NCBI RefSeq assembly: GCF_900169265.1
Contig: NZ_FXYX01000012.1
Location: 1 to 64,000, forward strand
Source: Brevibacterium iodinum ATCC 49514
Lineage (GTDB): Bacteria > Actinomycetota > Actinomycetes > Actinomycetales > Brevibacteriaceae
DNA: 64,000 nt
Direction: 5' to 3'
Within the stretch, counting starts at the first letter, position 1. Each line of letters opens with the position of its first letter. Positions 50,389 to 58,986 of the stretch are shown one piece after another. The position numbers were made by a program, and so were the translations under genes. Under the pieces are notes generated by a model. The model was not told the origin of the DNA. It saw only the letters and a program-made list of their open reading frames with translations, and searched no databases.

Positions 50389-51277
50389 TAATGGGGGAGG
50401 GGAAGAGTTCGCGGACGATGTCGAGTACCCTCGCCAGCGCCTCCGACGGGTTGTTCCGTCGCCAGCCGAGCGCGAGAGTGAACGAATCCCCGCCCTCGGC
50501 GAGGCGGACATAGCGCACTCCGTCGATGCGGATGTGATCCGAAGACTCGACAACGACGGCCATCCCGACCTGCGCGCCGACGAGTGCCAGAAGACTGTAG
50601 GGATCCGGTGCCTCCTGGACGACCTGCGGCAGGAAACCGGCGTCATCGGCCAGCCGCATCATCACCTCTCTGACCTGAGATCCGTGCGACGGGGCATAGG
50701 AGATGAACGGCTGACCGGCGAGCTCACCCATGCTCACCGACTCACGCTCGGCCAGCTCATGCCCCGAGGGCATGGCGATCATCACGCTCTCCTGCCGGAT
50801 GACGTGGACCTCGACACCGGCCGGCACCGGCGGGCTGATGATCGCGAGATCCGTCTCGCCGTCGCGCAGCGCGATCGCGGCTTCACCGCAGTACATCTGT
50901 GGCTGCAGGTCAAGGCTGATGCCCGGGTGCCGCTCACCGACCTCGCGGGCCAGTCTGGAGAGGATGGAGTAGCCGCTCGTGCCGCCGAATCCGATGCGCA
51001 CCCGTCCCGCCAGGCCCTGCTGTGCGGCCCGGGCGATGCGCCGGGCACCGTCCACCTGAGTCCCGATCGCGGCAGCGGGTTCGAGCAGCGCCTCGCCTGC
51101 CGGCGTCAGTCGGACCCGCCGCGTCGTCCGCTCGAACAGATCGACGTCGAGGTCCTTCTCGAGCGCGCGGATCATCTGGCTGAGCGCGGGCTGCGCGATG
51201 TGCAGACGTTCCGCGGCCCGCCCGAAATGCAGCTCCTCGGCGACGGCGAGGAACGCTGTGACCTGCCTGAACTCCAT
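50381..51277 (-). CDS. LysR-family regulator of the acyl-CoA dehydrogenase gene
   Basis: This 298-residue regulator starts EFRQVTAFLAVAEELHFGRAAERLHIAQPALSQMI, a canonical LysR helix-turn-helix, then a substrate-binding domain with SPPVPAGVEVHV and GFLPQVVQEAPDPYSLLALVGAQVG (BenM/CatR-like effector domain). It diverges from an acyl-CoA dehydrogenase gene across a 122 bp A/T-rich gap with a dyad, so it likely controls it. Its final codons (ITT-stop) lie within the palindromic element at 50337-50388. Confidence 0.9.
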   Translation of the reverse strand: MEFRQVTAFLAVAEELHFGRAAERLHIAQPALSQMIRALEKDLDVDLFERTTRRVRLTPAGEALLEPAAAIGTQVDGARRIARAAQQGLAGRVRIGFGGTSGYSILSRLAREVGERHPGISLDLQPQMYCGEAAIALRDGETDLAIISPPVPAGVEVHVIRQESVMIAMPSGHELAERESVSMGELAGQPFISYAPSHGSQVREVMMRLADDAGFLPQVVQEAPDPYSLLALVGAQVGMAVVVESSDHIRIDGVRYVRLAEGGDSFTLALGWRRNNPSEALARVLDIVRELFPSPITT

Positions 51278-51298
51278 GTCATATCCCCGTTGCCCAGA

Positions 51299-51322
51299 TT
51301 GATAAGAATTTACGCTTAATCA
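51299..51322. promoter_or_regulatory. Likely LysR operator in the lysR/acyl-CoA dehydrogenase gap
   Basis: TTGATAAG (51299-51306) and CTTAATCA (51315-51322) form an imperfect dyad around AATTTACG. The whole gap is far more A/T-rich than its flanks. Confidence 0.55.
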
Positions 51323-51399
51323 CCATGATATTACCTCTTGGACTCTGAGTAGTTCCGGTGGCACTGTTGAAGACGAACTCAAGCCCATAGGAGACACCC

Positions 51400-52578
51400 A
51401 TGACCACCGACACCATCAGCGACCCTTCCGACCTCCTCGACCTCGCCGGACTCCTCACCGACGACGAGCTGGCGCTGCGCGAGAAGGTCCGGACCTTCGT
51501 CGACAAGCGGATCCGCCCGAACATCGCCGAGTGGTACGAAGGCGCGGTCTTCCCGACCGAGATCGTCCGGGAGATGGGCGAACTCGGACTCCTCGGCATG
51601 CACCTGCAGGGCTACGGGTGCCCTGGACGCTCCGCCGTCGAATACGGTCTCGCCGCACTCGAACTCGAAGCCGGCGATTCGGGACTGCGCACCTTCGTCT
51701 CCGTCCAGGGATCGCTGGCGATGTCGGCCATCCACAAGTTCGGCTCCGAGGAGCAGAAGAACCGCTACCTGCCCGGGATGGCCGCCGGCGAGATCATCGG
51801 CTGCTTCGGATTGACCGAACCCACCGCCGGATCCGACCCCGCCTCGATGGCCACCACCGCCACCCGCAACGCCGACGGATCCTGGACGCTCAACGGTGCC
51901 AAACGTTGGATCGGTCTGGCCTCGATCGCCGATATCGCCGTCATCTGGGCGGCCACCGACGACGGCATCCGCGGCTTCCTCGTACCCACCGACATCCCCG
52001 GATTCACCGCCACCCCGATCACGCAGAAGCTGTCGATGCGGGCCTCCATCCAGTGCGATATCGACCTTGAGGACGTGAAATTGCCCGCCGAGGCGGTCCT
52101 GCCCGAGGTCACGGGACTGAAGGGGCCGTTCTCCTGCCTCAATGAGGCCCGGTACGGAATCATGTGGGGCGCCATGGGGGCCGCCCGCGACTCCTTCGAA
52201 GTCGCCCTCGACTACGCACAGAATCGCCTCCAGTTCGACAAGCCGCTCAGTGCCTACCAGATCACTCAGGAGAAGCTGGTGAACATGGCCCTCGAGATCC
52301 AGAAAGGCACCCTCCTGGCCATCCAGACAGGACGACTCAAAGACGCCGGGACTCTCGACCCCGTGCAGATCTCCGTCGGCAAGCTGAACAACTGCCGCGA
52401 AGCCATCGCCATCTGCAGGGAAGCCCGGACCGTGCTCGGCGGCAACGGCATCACCCTCGAATACTCACCGCTGCGGCACGCGAACAACCTCGAATCCGTG
52501 CGCACCTACGAAGGCACCGACGAGGTCCACACCCTCATCCTCGGCCGCCACATCACCGGCCAGCAGGCCTTCCGCTGA
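51400..52578 (+). CDS. Acyl-CoA dehydrogenase, glutaryl-CoA dehydrogenase-like
   Basis: This 392-residue flavoprotein shows the family's CFGLTEPTAGSDPASM (FAD and substrate loop), RWIGLASIADIAVIWA, GAMGAARDSFEVALDYAQNRLQF and the C-terminal TYEGTDEVHTLILGRHITG with the catalytic Glu, all typical of the GCDH branch (lysine and tryptophan catabolism). A role on another short-chain acyl-CoA is possible. AGGAGA stands about 6 nt before ATG. Divergent from its probable LysR regulator. Confidence 0.9.
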   Translation: MTTDTISDPSDLLDLAGLLTDDELALREKVRTFVDKRIRPNIAEWYEGAVFPTEIVREMGELGLLGMHLQGYGCPGRSAVEYGLAALELEAGDSGLRTFVSVQGSLAMSAIHKFGSEEQKNRYLPGMAAGEIIGCFGLTEPTAGSDPASMATTATRNADGSWTLNGAKRWIGLASIADIAVIWAATDDGIRGFLVPTDIPGFTATPITQKLSMRASIQCDIDLEDVKLPAEAVLPEVTGLKGPFSCLNEARYGIMWGAMGAARDSFEVALDYAQNRLQFDKPLSAYQITQEKLVNMALEIQKGTLLAIQTGRLKDAGTLDPVQISVGKLNNCREAIAICREARTVLGGNGITLEYSPLRHANNLESVRTYEGTDEVHTLILGRHITGQQAFR

Positions 52579-52605
52579 TCCGTCGCCATCGCCCGACGGC
52601 GCCGC

Positions 52606-53490
52606 TCACAGTTCCGGGAACGTGACCCCGGTCAGCTCTTCGGACACCGCCCACAGTCGGCGGGCCACCTCGGTGTCGGTGGACTTCGTCGAACGGGATG
52701 CGAACCCAGGCTTTCCGCGGGTCTCGAACGGACCTGTCGGGCCGATATAGCTGCCGCCGGGCAGATCGGCGACAGCGGCACAGAGGATCGGCCGTGCTCC
52801 GTCCTGCTCGCGCTGCGCGAAAACGCGGGTGAACGTCCGGTTGATTCTGTCACTCAGACGGTGCTCGTCATCGGAGCCGAAGAGGTTCGTCGCCGCATAC
52901 CCCGGATGCGCAGCGACCGCCGTGACCGGTGACGAGCTCTCCTCCAGTCGGCGTTGGAGTTCAGCGGTGAAGAGCAGGTTCGCCAGCTTCGACTGACCAT
53001 AGGCGGCCATCGGCCGATACGATCGGCCGGTCCACTGGAGGTCGTCGAATTCGATCGTGCCGAACCGGTGGGCGATGGAGGCGACGGTGACGATGCGCTC
53101 GCGCACCTGCGGGAGCAGCAGATTCGTCAGGGCGAAGTGGCCGAGGTGGTTCGTCCCGAACTGCGATTCGAACCCGTCGACGGTCCGGTACAGGGGCGGG
53201 ATCATGATCCCCGCATTGTTGATGAGGAGATCGATCGGATCGGTGAAGTCCGCAGCGAAGTCGTGCACCGAGGACAGGTCGGCGAGGTCGAGGTCGCGCA
53301 CCTCCGTACTGCCGGGCATTGTCTTCGCGGCGGCTTCACCCTTCGCGCGGTTGCGGACGGCCAGGATGACGTGGGCACCGCGGCCCGCGAGAACCCGAGC
53401 AGTCACCCGGCCGAGTCCGCTGTTCGCGCCGGTGATGAGGACCGTGCGCCCTGTGAGATCGGGAATGCCGAAGTCGATCGGAGAAGTCAT
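52606..53490 (-). CDS. Short-chain dehydrogenase/reductase, retinol-dehydrogenase-like
   Basis: This 294-residue SDR has the cofactor motif VLITGANSGLGRVTARVLAGRG, NNAG in LLINNAGIMIP, catalytic Ser in VTVASIAHRFG and the YxxxK box as AAYGQSKLAN. The arrangement matches the SDR group containing retinol dehydrogenase-like and protochlorophyllide-reductase-like proteins. The substrate is unknown. TAGGAT stands 6 nt before ATG 53490 (leaderless). Its stop is 28 bp from the convergent acyl-CoA dehydrogenase. Confidence 0.88.
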   Translation of the reverse strand: MTSPIDFGIPDLTGRTVLITGANSGLGRVTARVLAGRGAHVILAVRNRAKGEAAAKTMPGSTEVRDLDLADLSSVHDFAADFTDPIDLLINNAGIMIPPLYRTVDGFESQFGTNHLGHFALTNLLLPQVRERIVTVASIAHRFGTIEFDDLQWTGRSYRPMAAYGQSKLANLLFTAELQRRLEESSSPVTAVAAHPGYAATNLFGSDDEHRLSDRINRTFTRVFAQREQDGARPILCAAVADLPGGSYIGPTGPFETRGKPGFASRSTKSTDTEVARRLWAVSEELTGVTFPEL

Positions 53491-53496
53491 GAGGCC

Positions 53497-53502
53497 ATCC
53501 TA
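53497..53502 (-). promoter_or_regulatory. Leaderless-type -10 (TAGGAT)
   Basis: TAGGAT on the minus strand ends 6 nt before ATG 53490. Confidence 0.6.
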
Positions 53503-53559
53503 GATTTCCGCCCTGGCAGTCAGCTGTCCAACCGAGCCGCCACCCCACCGCCGAATTTG

Positions 53560-53573
53560 TTAGGGTAGCCTTC
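53560..53573 (+). promoter_or_regulatory. Putative DtxR/IdeR-type iron box over a leaderless -10
   Basis: TTAGGGTAGCCTTC matches the left and middle part of the DtxR/IdeR consensus (TTAGGTTAG[G/C]CTAACCTAA) at 11 of the first 12 positions, but the right arm is poor. TAGGGT within it ends 7 nt before GTG 53574. A repressor here would block the promoter. Confidence 0.45.
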
Positions 53574-55328
53574 GTGCCGAAGACCCCTGAAACCGGTGCG
53601 CAGATTCTGCGCCGAGCCGCCCGTCGGCGCATCCGTCCGCTGCTCGGTGGAGCAGGGGCCCTGTCGGTCTGGCAGGTCTGCGAAGCGCTCGTGCCGGTGG
53701 CGATCGGCTTCATCGTCGACCGGGCGATCATCCCGCTGTCGATCCCGGCTCTCGTCATCTCCATCATCGGCCTCGGCCTCCTCTTCACCGTGCTCAGCCT
53801 CGGCTACCGTTTCGGTGCACGTCTGTGCAACTCCGCCCGCGAGCACGAAGCCCACGCCCTGCGTGTTGAGATCACACATGCGGCACTGACCGCCCCGAGC
53901 CTTCCGGCCGACCGCACCTCGGGCGAGGTTCTGTCGATCGCGTCCGCCGAGGCCGACACCGCGGCCGCGTCGTTCCAGCAGGCTGGACGCGGCATCGCCT
54001 CGGTGCTGGGCATGATCACCGCCGCGGTCTTCCTCCTCATTGCCGACCCCGTGACCGGACTCGTCGTCCTCATCGCCGTGCCCATCGGACTGATCGTCGT
54101 CGCCCTGCCCGGCCGGTCCGTCTCCGCGCGTGCGACCGCGCAGCTCGAAGCCGTTGCCTCCGCCGGACGCTCGGCGTCTGACCTCATGCACGGACTGCGC
54201 GTGATCAAGGCGATGGGAGGCGAGCCGTGGGCGGTGCGGCGTTACCGCGCGACCTCCGATGCGGCCGCCGAAGCCGGCGTCGCCACAGGTGAGAGAACCG
54301 GACGCCTGGCCGGGCTCGGGGCACTCGTCATGTCCGCGGTGCTGGCGATTGTCCTCATCGTCGCGGGCCTGCGCCTCATCGACGGCCAGATGAGCGTCGG
54401 CGCGCTCATCGGCATCCTCGGCATGACCGCCTTCCTCACCGAGCCCATGCGCGCACTCGCCGACATCGTCGGCCTCTTCGCCCAATCCCACGGCGCCGCC
54501 GAACGGATCGCCCGCCTGCTGACCAGCATCGATGCTGAAGCAGGCACCGGCGATGCGACAGACACCAGCGCTGAGGCGGCCCCCACCACCCGTGATGCCG
54601 CCGATATCCGCCCGAGAGTGACCACCACCGAATCCGGAATCACCATCACCGGATGGCCGACGACCGCCGAGTCCCGGGCACTCACCACCGCCGGGGGAGC
54701 GCTGACCTGCATCGTCTCCGACGACGCCGAGGACGCAGCGAGGCTGCTGGCTGAGCTGACCTCCCACGCCCGGAGCCTCGGCCCCGCCCGGATGCTCGTC
54801 GCACCCCACGACGTCGATCTGTTCGAAGGCACCATCGGATCGAACATCACGATGGTCGTCGCCGACGACAGTGCAAACACCGACGACCGCACAGACACAG
54901 CCGACCACTCGCCGATCTCGGCCGAGGTGCTCACCGCCTCGGGAGTCGACGAGCTGCTCGACCTCGTCGATGGGGGACTCGGCTGCCGGATCCAGGAACT
55001 CGGCGGGAACCTCTCGGGCGGCCAGCGGCAGCGCGTCGCCCTGGCTCGAGCCCTGAACGCCGACCCGCAGATCCTCGTCCTCGCCGAACCCACCACCGCC
55101 GTCGACGCGGTCACCGAAGCGAGGATTGCTCACGGGCTCAGCCGACTGCGCAGCAGGAGAGGAGACCAGGTCACGATCATCCTCACCTCATCCCCGGCCT
55201 TCCTCGCAGCCGCCGACACCGTCGTCTATCGCCCCACGTCAGGCCCGCTGCTCCTCGGCCGCCATGCCGATCTCCTCGAGACAGACACCGACAGCGCCGA
55301 GGCCTACAGAGATGCGGTGACCCGATGA
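53574..55328 (+). CDS. ABC transporter half with lost Walker A and altered Walker B
   Basis: This 584-residue fused permease-ATPase has six helices (about residues 20-300; SVWQVCEALVPVAIGFIVD at helix 1). In the nucleotide-binding domain, the position of the P-loop reads CIVSDDAEDAARLLAEL, so Gly, Lys and Ser/Thr of Walker A are gone. Walker B reads ILVLAEPTT, with Asp to Ala. The signature LSGGQRQR is perfect. This subunit therefore cannot bind ATP in the usual way but can complete the partner's site. The next gene, overlapping by 4 nt, has Walker A/B but no signature. Starts GTG 53574 behind a possible iron box. Homologues of iron-regulated YbtP/YbtQ or IrtAB transporters are candidates (inference). 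Confidence 0.88.
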   Translation: MPKTPETGAQILRRAARRRIRPLLGGAGALSVWQVCEALVPVAIGFIVDRAIIPLSIPALVISIIGLGLLFTVLSLGYRFGARLCNSAREHEAHALRVEITHAALTAPSLPADRTSGEVLSIASAEADTAAASFQQAGRGIASVLGMITAAVFLLIADPVTGLVVLIAVPIGLIVVALPGRSVSARATAQLEAVASAGRSASDLMHGLRVIKAMGGEPWAVRRYRATSDAAAEAGVATGERTGRLAGLGALVMSAVLAIVLIVAGLRLIDGQMSVGALIGILGMTAFLTEPMRALADIVGLFAQSHGAAERIARLLTSIDAEAGTGDATDTSAEAAPTTRDAADIRPRVTTTESGITITGWPTTAESRALTTAGGALTCIVSDDAEDAARLLAELTSHARSLGPARMLVAPHDVDLFEGTIGSNITMVVADDSANTDDRTDTADHSPISAEVLTASGVDELLDLVDGGLGCRIQELGGNLSGGQRQRVALARALNADPQILVLAEPTTAVDAVTEARIAHGLSRLRSRRGDQVTIILTSSPAFLAAADTVVYRPTSGPLLLGRHADLLETDTDSAEAYRDAVTR

Positions 55329-57112
55329 CGGCACCGACGCACACCACCCTGACGATCGCCTCGCGGCGTCGCTCCTTCGCCCACCTGGCCCCGCTGTTGT
55401 GCCGCCGAGCCGGCTGGATCGTCATCCTCGTCGTCGCGGGACTGGCCAATGCCGGGGCAGGGCTCGTTGGGCCATGGGCGATCGGCCGTCTCGTCGACGA
55501 ACTCCCCGCCGGAGCCGGCCCCGAACTCGTGTGGGCCTGCGCCATCGCCGTCGCGATCGCCGGCATCGTCATGGCCGCCGGTACATGGATCGGCGCCTGG
55601 GCGCTCGCCCGCATCGCGATGCCCGTCGTCGCCGAACTGCGCACCGAAGTCGTCAACTCAGCCCTGACACTCGAGTCCCAGCGGATCGAACGCACCGGCA
55701 CCGGCGACCTCATCTCCCGCGTCGCCGACGACTCCCGCAAGATCGGCGAGGCCGCCGGCCAAGTGCTGCCGCTCGTCGTCGAATCCCTCCTCGTCGTCGT
55801 GGTCTCTGCCTTCGGTCTGGCCGCCATCGATTGGCGTCTCGGCCTCACCGGGCTCGTCGCCGTTCCGATGTACTGGCTCACTCTGCGCTGGTATCTGCCC
55901 AGATCAGAACCCATCTACAAGGAGGAACGCGCGGCCTTCGGACGGCGTGCCGGCCGGCTCCTCGGCGGGCTCACAGGCAGCGCGACCCTGCGCGCCTATC
56001 GTGCCGAGGCAGGGGAGATGCGACGCATCGACTCCGCCTCCGCGCATGCCCGCGACCTGTCGATCGACGTCTTCCGGTTCGTCACCCGCGCCTTCGGCCG
56101 CAACAACCGCGCCGAGGCGGTCGTCCTCTCCCTGCTCCTGGTCGCCGGCTTCGCCCTCGTCTGGTCCGGCGAGTCCACCGCCGGCGCCGTGACTACGGCG
56201 GCTCTGGTCTTCCACCGTCTCTTCAACCCCATCGGCGCCCTCGTCGGACTCTTCGACCAGGTCCAATCGGCCGGTGCCTCCCTGACCCGGATGGTCGGAG
56301 TCATCGACGAGGCCGCCACCGCGCCGAGGCGATCGACCCGGACCGCGCCTGCCGCCCCGAGCCTTGTGCTCGAGGATCTGTGGTTCTCCTACGACACGGA
56401 CTTGGATACGGACAATCACGTGCTGCGCGGGGTGAACCTGAGCATCGCGCCGGGTGAGCACATCGCCGTCGTCGGCACCACCGGTGCCGGGAAGACGACG
56501 CTGGCGAAGATCGCCGCGGGACTGTCCGCACCCGCTCACGGACGGGCACGTCTCATGAACGGCGGGACCGCCTCGGCGAGCGGGGTGGACGTGGGTGCGA
56601 TGGACGAAACCACGCTGCGCCGACATATCGCCATGGTCGCGCAGGAGGTCCACACGTTCTCCGGCAGCCTGCATGACAATGTCGCCCTGCCGCGTCCGGA
56701 TGCGACCGCCGACGATGTGCGCACTGCCCTGGACGTGGTCGGCGCCGGGTGGGCGACCTCCCTGCCGAACGGCCTCGACACGCAGATCGGGGAGGGCGGG
56801 GTCCGCTTGTCCGCGGTTCAAGAGCAGACGATCGCGCTCGCCCGCCTCGTGCTCGCCGACCCGGACTTCGTGATCCTCGACGAAGCCACCGCCGAGGCGG
56901 GATCGGCCGGAGCCCATGTCCTCGAATCCTCCGCCGAGGCGGCCCTTGCCGGCCGTGGTGCGCTCATCGTCGCCCACCGGCTCAGCCAAGCGGAGAAAGC
57001 TGACCGGATCCTCGTCATGGAGCACGGGCAGGTCATCGAGGAAGGCACCCACGCCGAACTCGTCGGTGCGGGCGGCCGCTACGCCGAGTTGTGGGAGGCA
57101 TGGTCGGGCTGA
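55325..57112 (+). CDS. ABC transporter half with intact ATP site, lost signature
   Basis: This 595-residue partner of the preceding gene has six helices (about residues 30-300) and a nucleotide-binding domain with Walker A VGTTGAGKTT, Walker B FVILDEATAE and switch VAHRLS. Its signature reads VRLSAVQEQ instead of LSGGQ, and the D-loop SALD is AEAG. The pair thus has one fully working composite site (this Walker A/B plus the partner's LSGGQ) and one fully dead site. The 4-nt overlap (ATGA) shows tight coupling. The substrate may be a siderophore or metal complex if the iron box is real. Confidence 0.9.
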   Translation: MTAPTHTTLTIASRRRSFAHLAPLLCRRAGWIVILVVAGLANAGAGLVGPWAIGRLVDELPAGAGPELVWACAIAVAIAGIVMAAGTWIGAWALARIAMPVVAELRTEVVNSALTLESQRIERTGTGDLISRVADDSRKIGEAAGQVLPLVVESLLVVVVSAFGLAAIDWRLGLTGLVAVPMYWLTLRWYLPRSEPIYKEERAAFGRRAGRLLGGLTGSATLRAYRAEAGEMRRIDSASAHARDLSIDVFRFVTRAFGRNNRAEAVVLSLLLVAGFALVWSGESTAGAVTTAALVFHRLFNPIGALVGLFDQVQSAGASLTRMVGVIDEAATAPRRSTRTAPAAPSLVLEDLWFSYDTDLDTDNHVLRGVNLSIAPGEHIAVVGTTGAGKTTLAKIAAGLSAPAHGRARLMNGGTASASGVDVGAMDETTLRRHIAMVAQEVHTFSGSLHDNVALPRPDATADDVRTALDVVGAGWATSLPNGLDTQIGEGGVRLSAVQEQTIALARLVLADPDFVILDEATAEAGSAGAHVLESSAEAALAGRGALIVAHRLSQAEKADRILVMEHGQVIEEGTHAELVGAGGRYAELWEAWSG

Positions 57113-57134
57113 GGTCGTTGCCCAGCCCGCGTCA

Positions 57135-58502
57135 TCAGCTCAGGCCGAGCACCGTCGTGGCGATCGTGAAGTAGAGGATGAGGCCCGTGGCATCGCAGAA
57201 CGTGGAGATGAACGGGTTGGAGAACACCGCCGGATCCGCTCCGACCTTCTTCGCGATGATCGGCATCAGTCCTCCCACCGTCGCGGCCATGATGCACACC
57301 GACAGCAGCGTCAGCCCGATGACCAGGCCGATGGCCCAATCGTAGACGAGTCCGGCGACGACGAAACCCAATGTGCCGAGCACGGAACCGAGTACCGCGC
57401 CCACGCGCAGCTCTCTCCAGATGACTCGGCCGAGGTCGCGGACGCGCACCTCACCGACGGCCAGGGCGCGGGTGACGGTGGTGGCCGCCTGGTTGCCGGT
57501 GTTGCCGCCGGTGCCGGTGAGCAGCGGAATGAAGAGCGCGAGGACGACGACCTGATCAAGCCGGTCCTCATAGACTTCGAGGACCTGGACTGTGAGGATC
57601 GCGGAGACCGCGAGGACGAGCAGCCATACGATGCGGCTCTTGACCAGCCGGATGATGGTCGAAGACAGATAGGAGCGATCCAACGGTTCGGTACCTGAAC
57701 CGCGAGCAAAGTCCTCCGCATCTTCCTCGTCGATGATGTCGAGGACGTCATCTATGGTGAGGATGCCGACGAGTCGTTCCTCCTGGTCGGTCACCGGCAT
57801 CGCGATGAGCCGGTGGGAGAGGAACTCACGGGCCGCCTCCTCCCGGTCGCTGAGCGCATGGGTGCTGATCGAGTCGCGGACCATGTCTTCGACGATCGTG
57901 TCCTCATCGGCGGCGAGGAGGTTGCGCAGTGAAATCACGCCCCGCAGCACCCGGCCGGCTCCGACCACGGGCAGCAGGTAGACGGTCTCGGGCCCATCGA
58001 TGCGGGCACGGACGACCTCCATGGCCTGGGCCGCCGTCCAATCCTCGTGGATGCCGAGGACCTCCGGAGACATGTACCGGCCGATCGCGGACTTCGGGTA
58101 GCCCAGCACCGCAGACGTCATCTCACGCTCGTCGGCGGTCAGCCCCTTCATCAGCCGACTGGCCACACTCGCGGGCAGTTCGCCGAGCAGCTCGGCTCGA
58201 TCATCGGGGTCGAGGCCCTCGACGATGTCGGCGACCTCGGGTTCGCGGAGATTGCCGATGAGTTCGGCCTGATACGCCGGCGGCAGGTCCTCGAAGACGT
58301 CGAGGGCCTCGGCCTTGGTCAGCACCCGGAAGAGCATGGCCGACTGCAGAGGCGTTGAGGTGTGAACGAGGCGCCCGATCTCAGCGCGCGGCACCTGCCG
58401 GGCCAAAGCGGAGATCTCGTCGAGAGTGTGGGGATCGATTCTGCCGGTGAGTGCGGATTCGAGTCGGTCGGCCGCCTCGGTGCCCTCTGTCGTATTGGCC
58501 AC
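57135..58502 (-). CDS. mgtE: Magnesium transporter MgtE
   Basis: This 455-residue channel protein has the MgtE N-terminal superhelical domain (about 1-135), two CBS domains (about 140-265, with YMSPEVLGIHEDWTA and LVGILTIDDVLDIIDEEDAED) and five membrane helices (about 290-455) with PLLTGTGGNTGNQAATTVTRALA, the pore-lining motif. The cytoplasmic part senses Mg2+ and gates the pore. The start is GTG 58502 after GAGGTGAGGGGG; a TAGGCT -10 at 58546-58541 gives a leader of about 30 nt. No M-box riboswitch was seen. Confidence 0.93.
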   Translation of the reverse strand: MANTTEGTEAADRLESALTGRIDPHTLDEISALARQVPRAEIGRLVHTSTPLQSAMLFRVLTKAEALDVFEDLPPAYQAELIGNLREPEVADIVEGLDPDDRAELLGELPASVASRLMKGLTADEREMTSAVLGYPKSAIGRYMSPEVLGIHEDWTAAQAMEVVRARIDGPETVYLLPVVGAGRVLRGVISLRNLLAADEDTIVEDMVRDSISTHALSDREEAAREFLSHRLIAMPVTDQEERLVGILTIDDVLDIIDEEDAEDFARGSGTEPLDRSYLSSTIIRLVKSRIVWLLVLAVSAILTVQVLEVYEDRLDQVVVLALFIPLLTGTGGNTGNQAATTVTRALAVGEVRVRDLGRVIWRELRVGAVLGSVLGTLGFVVAGLVYDWAIGLVIGLTLLSVCIMAATVGGLMPIIAKKVGADPAVFSNPFISTFCDATGLILYFTIATTVLGLS

Positions 58503-58608
58503 GCATGCCCCCTCACCTCGAACGGAACTTCCGTCCTCAAGCCTAAGCCATGGATGAGCGGCGACGGGCCCCGCGGCGACACCTGCGCCGTGGCAGGAGT
58601 CTGCCGAG

Positions 58609-58977
58609 TCAGCGTCGGGTCGCGTCCCGGCGGACGGTGAGCACAGGGACGGGGGAGCGCAGAATGATTCGCTGAGCGACCGACCCGAGGATCAGCTTGC
58701 CCACGCGTGACCGGGCACGGACGCCGAGGACGAGGCGGTCGACCTCCGAGCGCTCGTTCAGTTCGTCGATGACAGCGGTGGCCGGGTCGCGATCCCCGCG
58801 TCCGGACCGGTTGATGACGGTGACCTCGAGCCCGGAGGGGGCCTCCGCCTCGGCGAAGTCATGGAGGGTGAGGTTGATGAGCAGCAGCCCGGTACCGAGC
58901 TTCTGCGCCTCGGCGACGGCCGATTCGAGGGCAAGCCGGCCCTCGGGACTGTCGGTGACGGCGACGGCGACTGACAT
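58609..58977 (-). CDS. Small universal stress protein (single UspA domain)
   Basis: This 122-residue single-domain Usp begins SVAVAVTDSPEGRLALESAV and holds LVLGVRARSRVGKLILGSVAQRIIL, matching the G-x2-G-x9-GS ATP motif in degenerate form (first Gly replaced by Arg in the second position). It lies 9 bp downstream of the sugar transporter gene in the same direction and is probably co-transcribed with it. Confidence 0.88.
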   Translation of the reverse strand: MSVAVAVTDSPEGRLALESAVAEAQKLGTGLLLINLTLHDFAEAEAPSGLEVTVINRSGRGDRDPATAVIDELNERSEVDRLVLGVRARSRVGKLILGSVAQRIILRSPVPVLTVRRDATRR

Positions 58978-58986
58978 GGAGGCTCC

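Noticed and set aside
50281..50646. Upstream extension of the ThrE frame
   Set aside because: It runs through the palindromic element and the LysR gene, with arginine/serine-rich shadow sequence.
57135..58608. M-box or other riboswitch before mgtE
   Set aside because: The leader is only about 30-40 nt and no conserved fold is visible.
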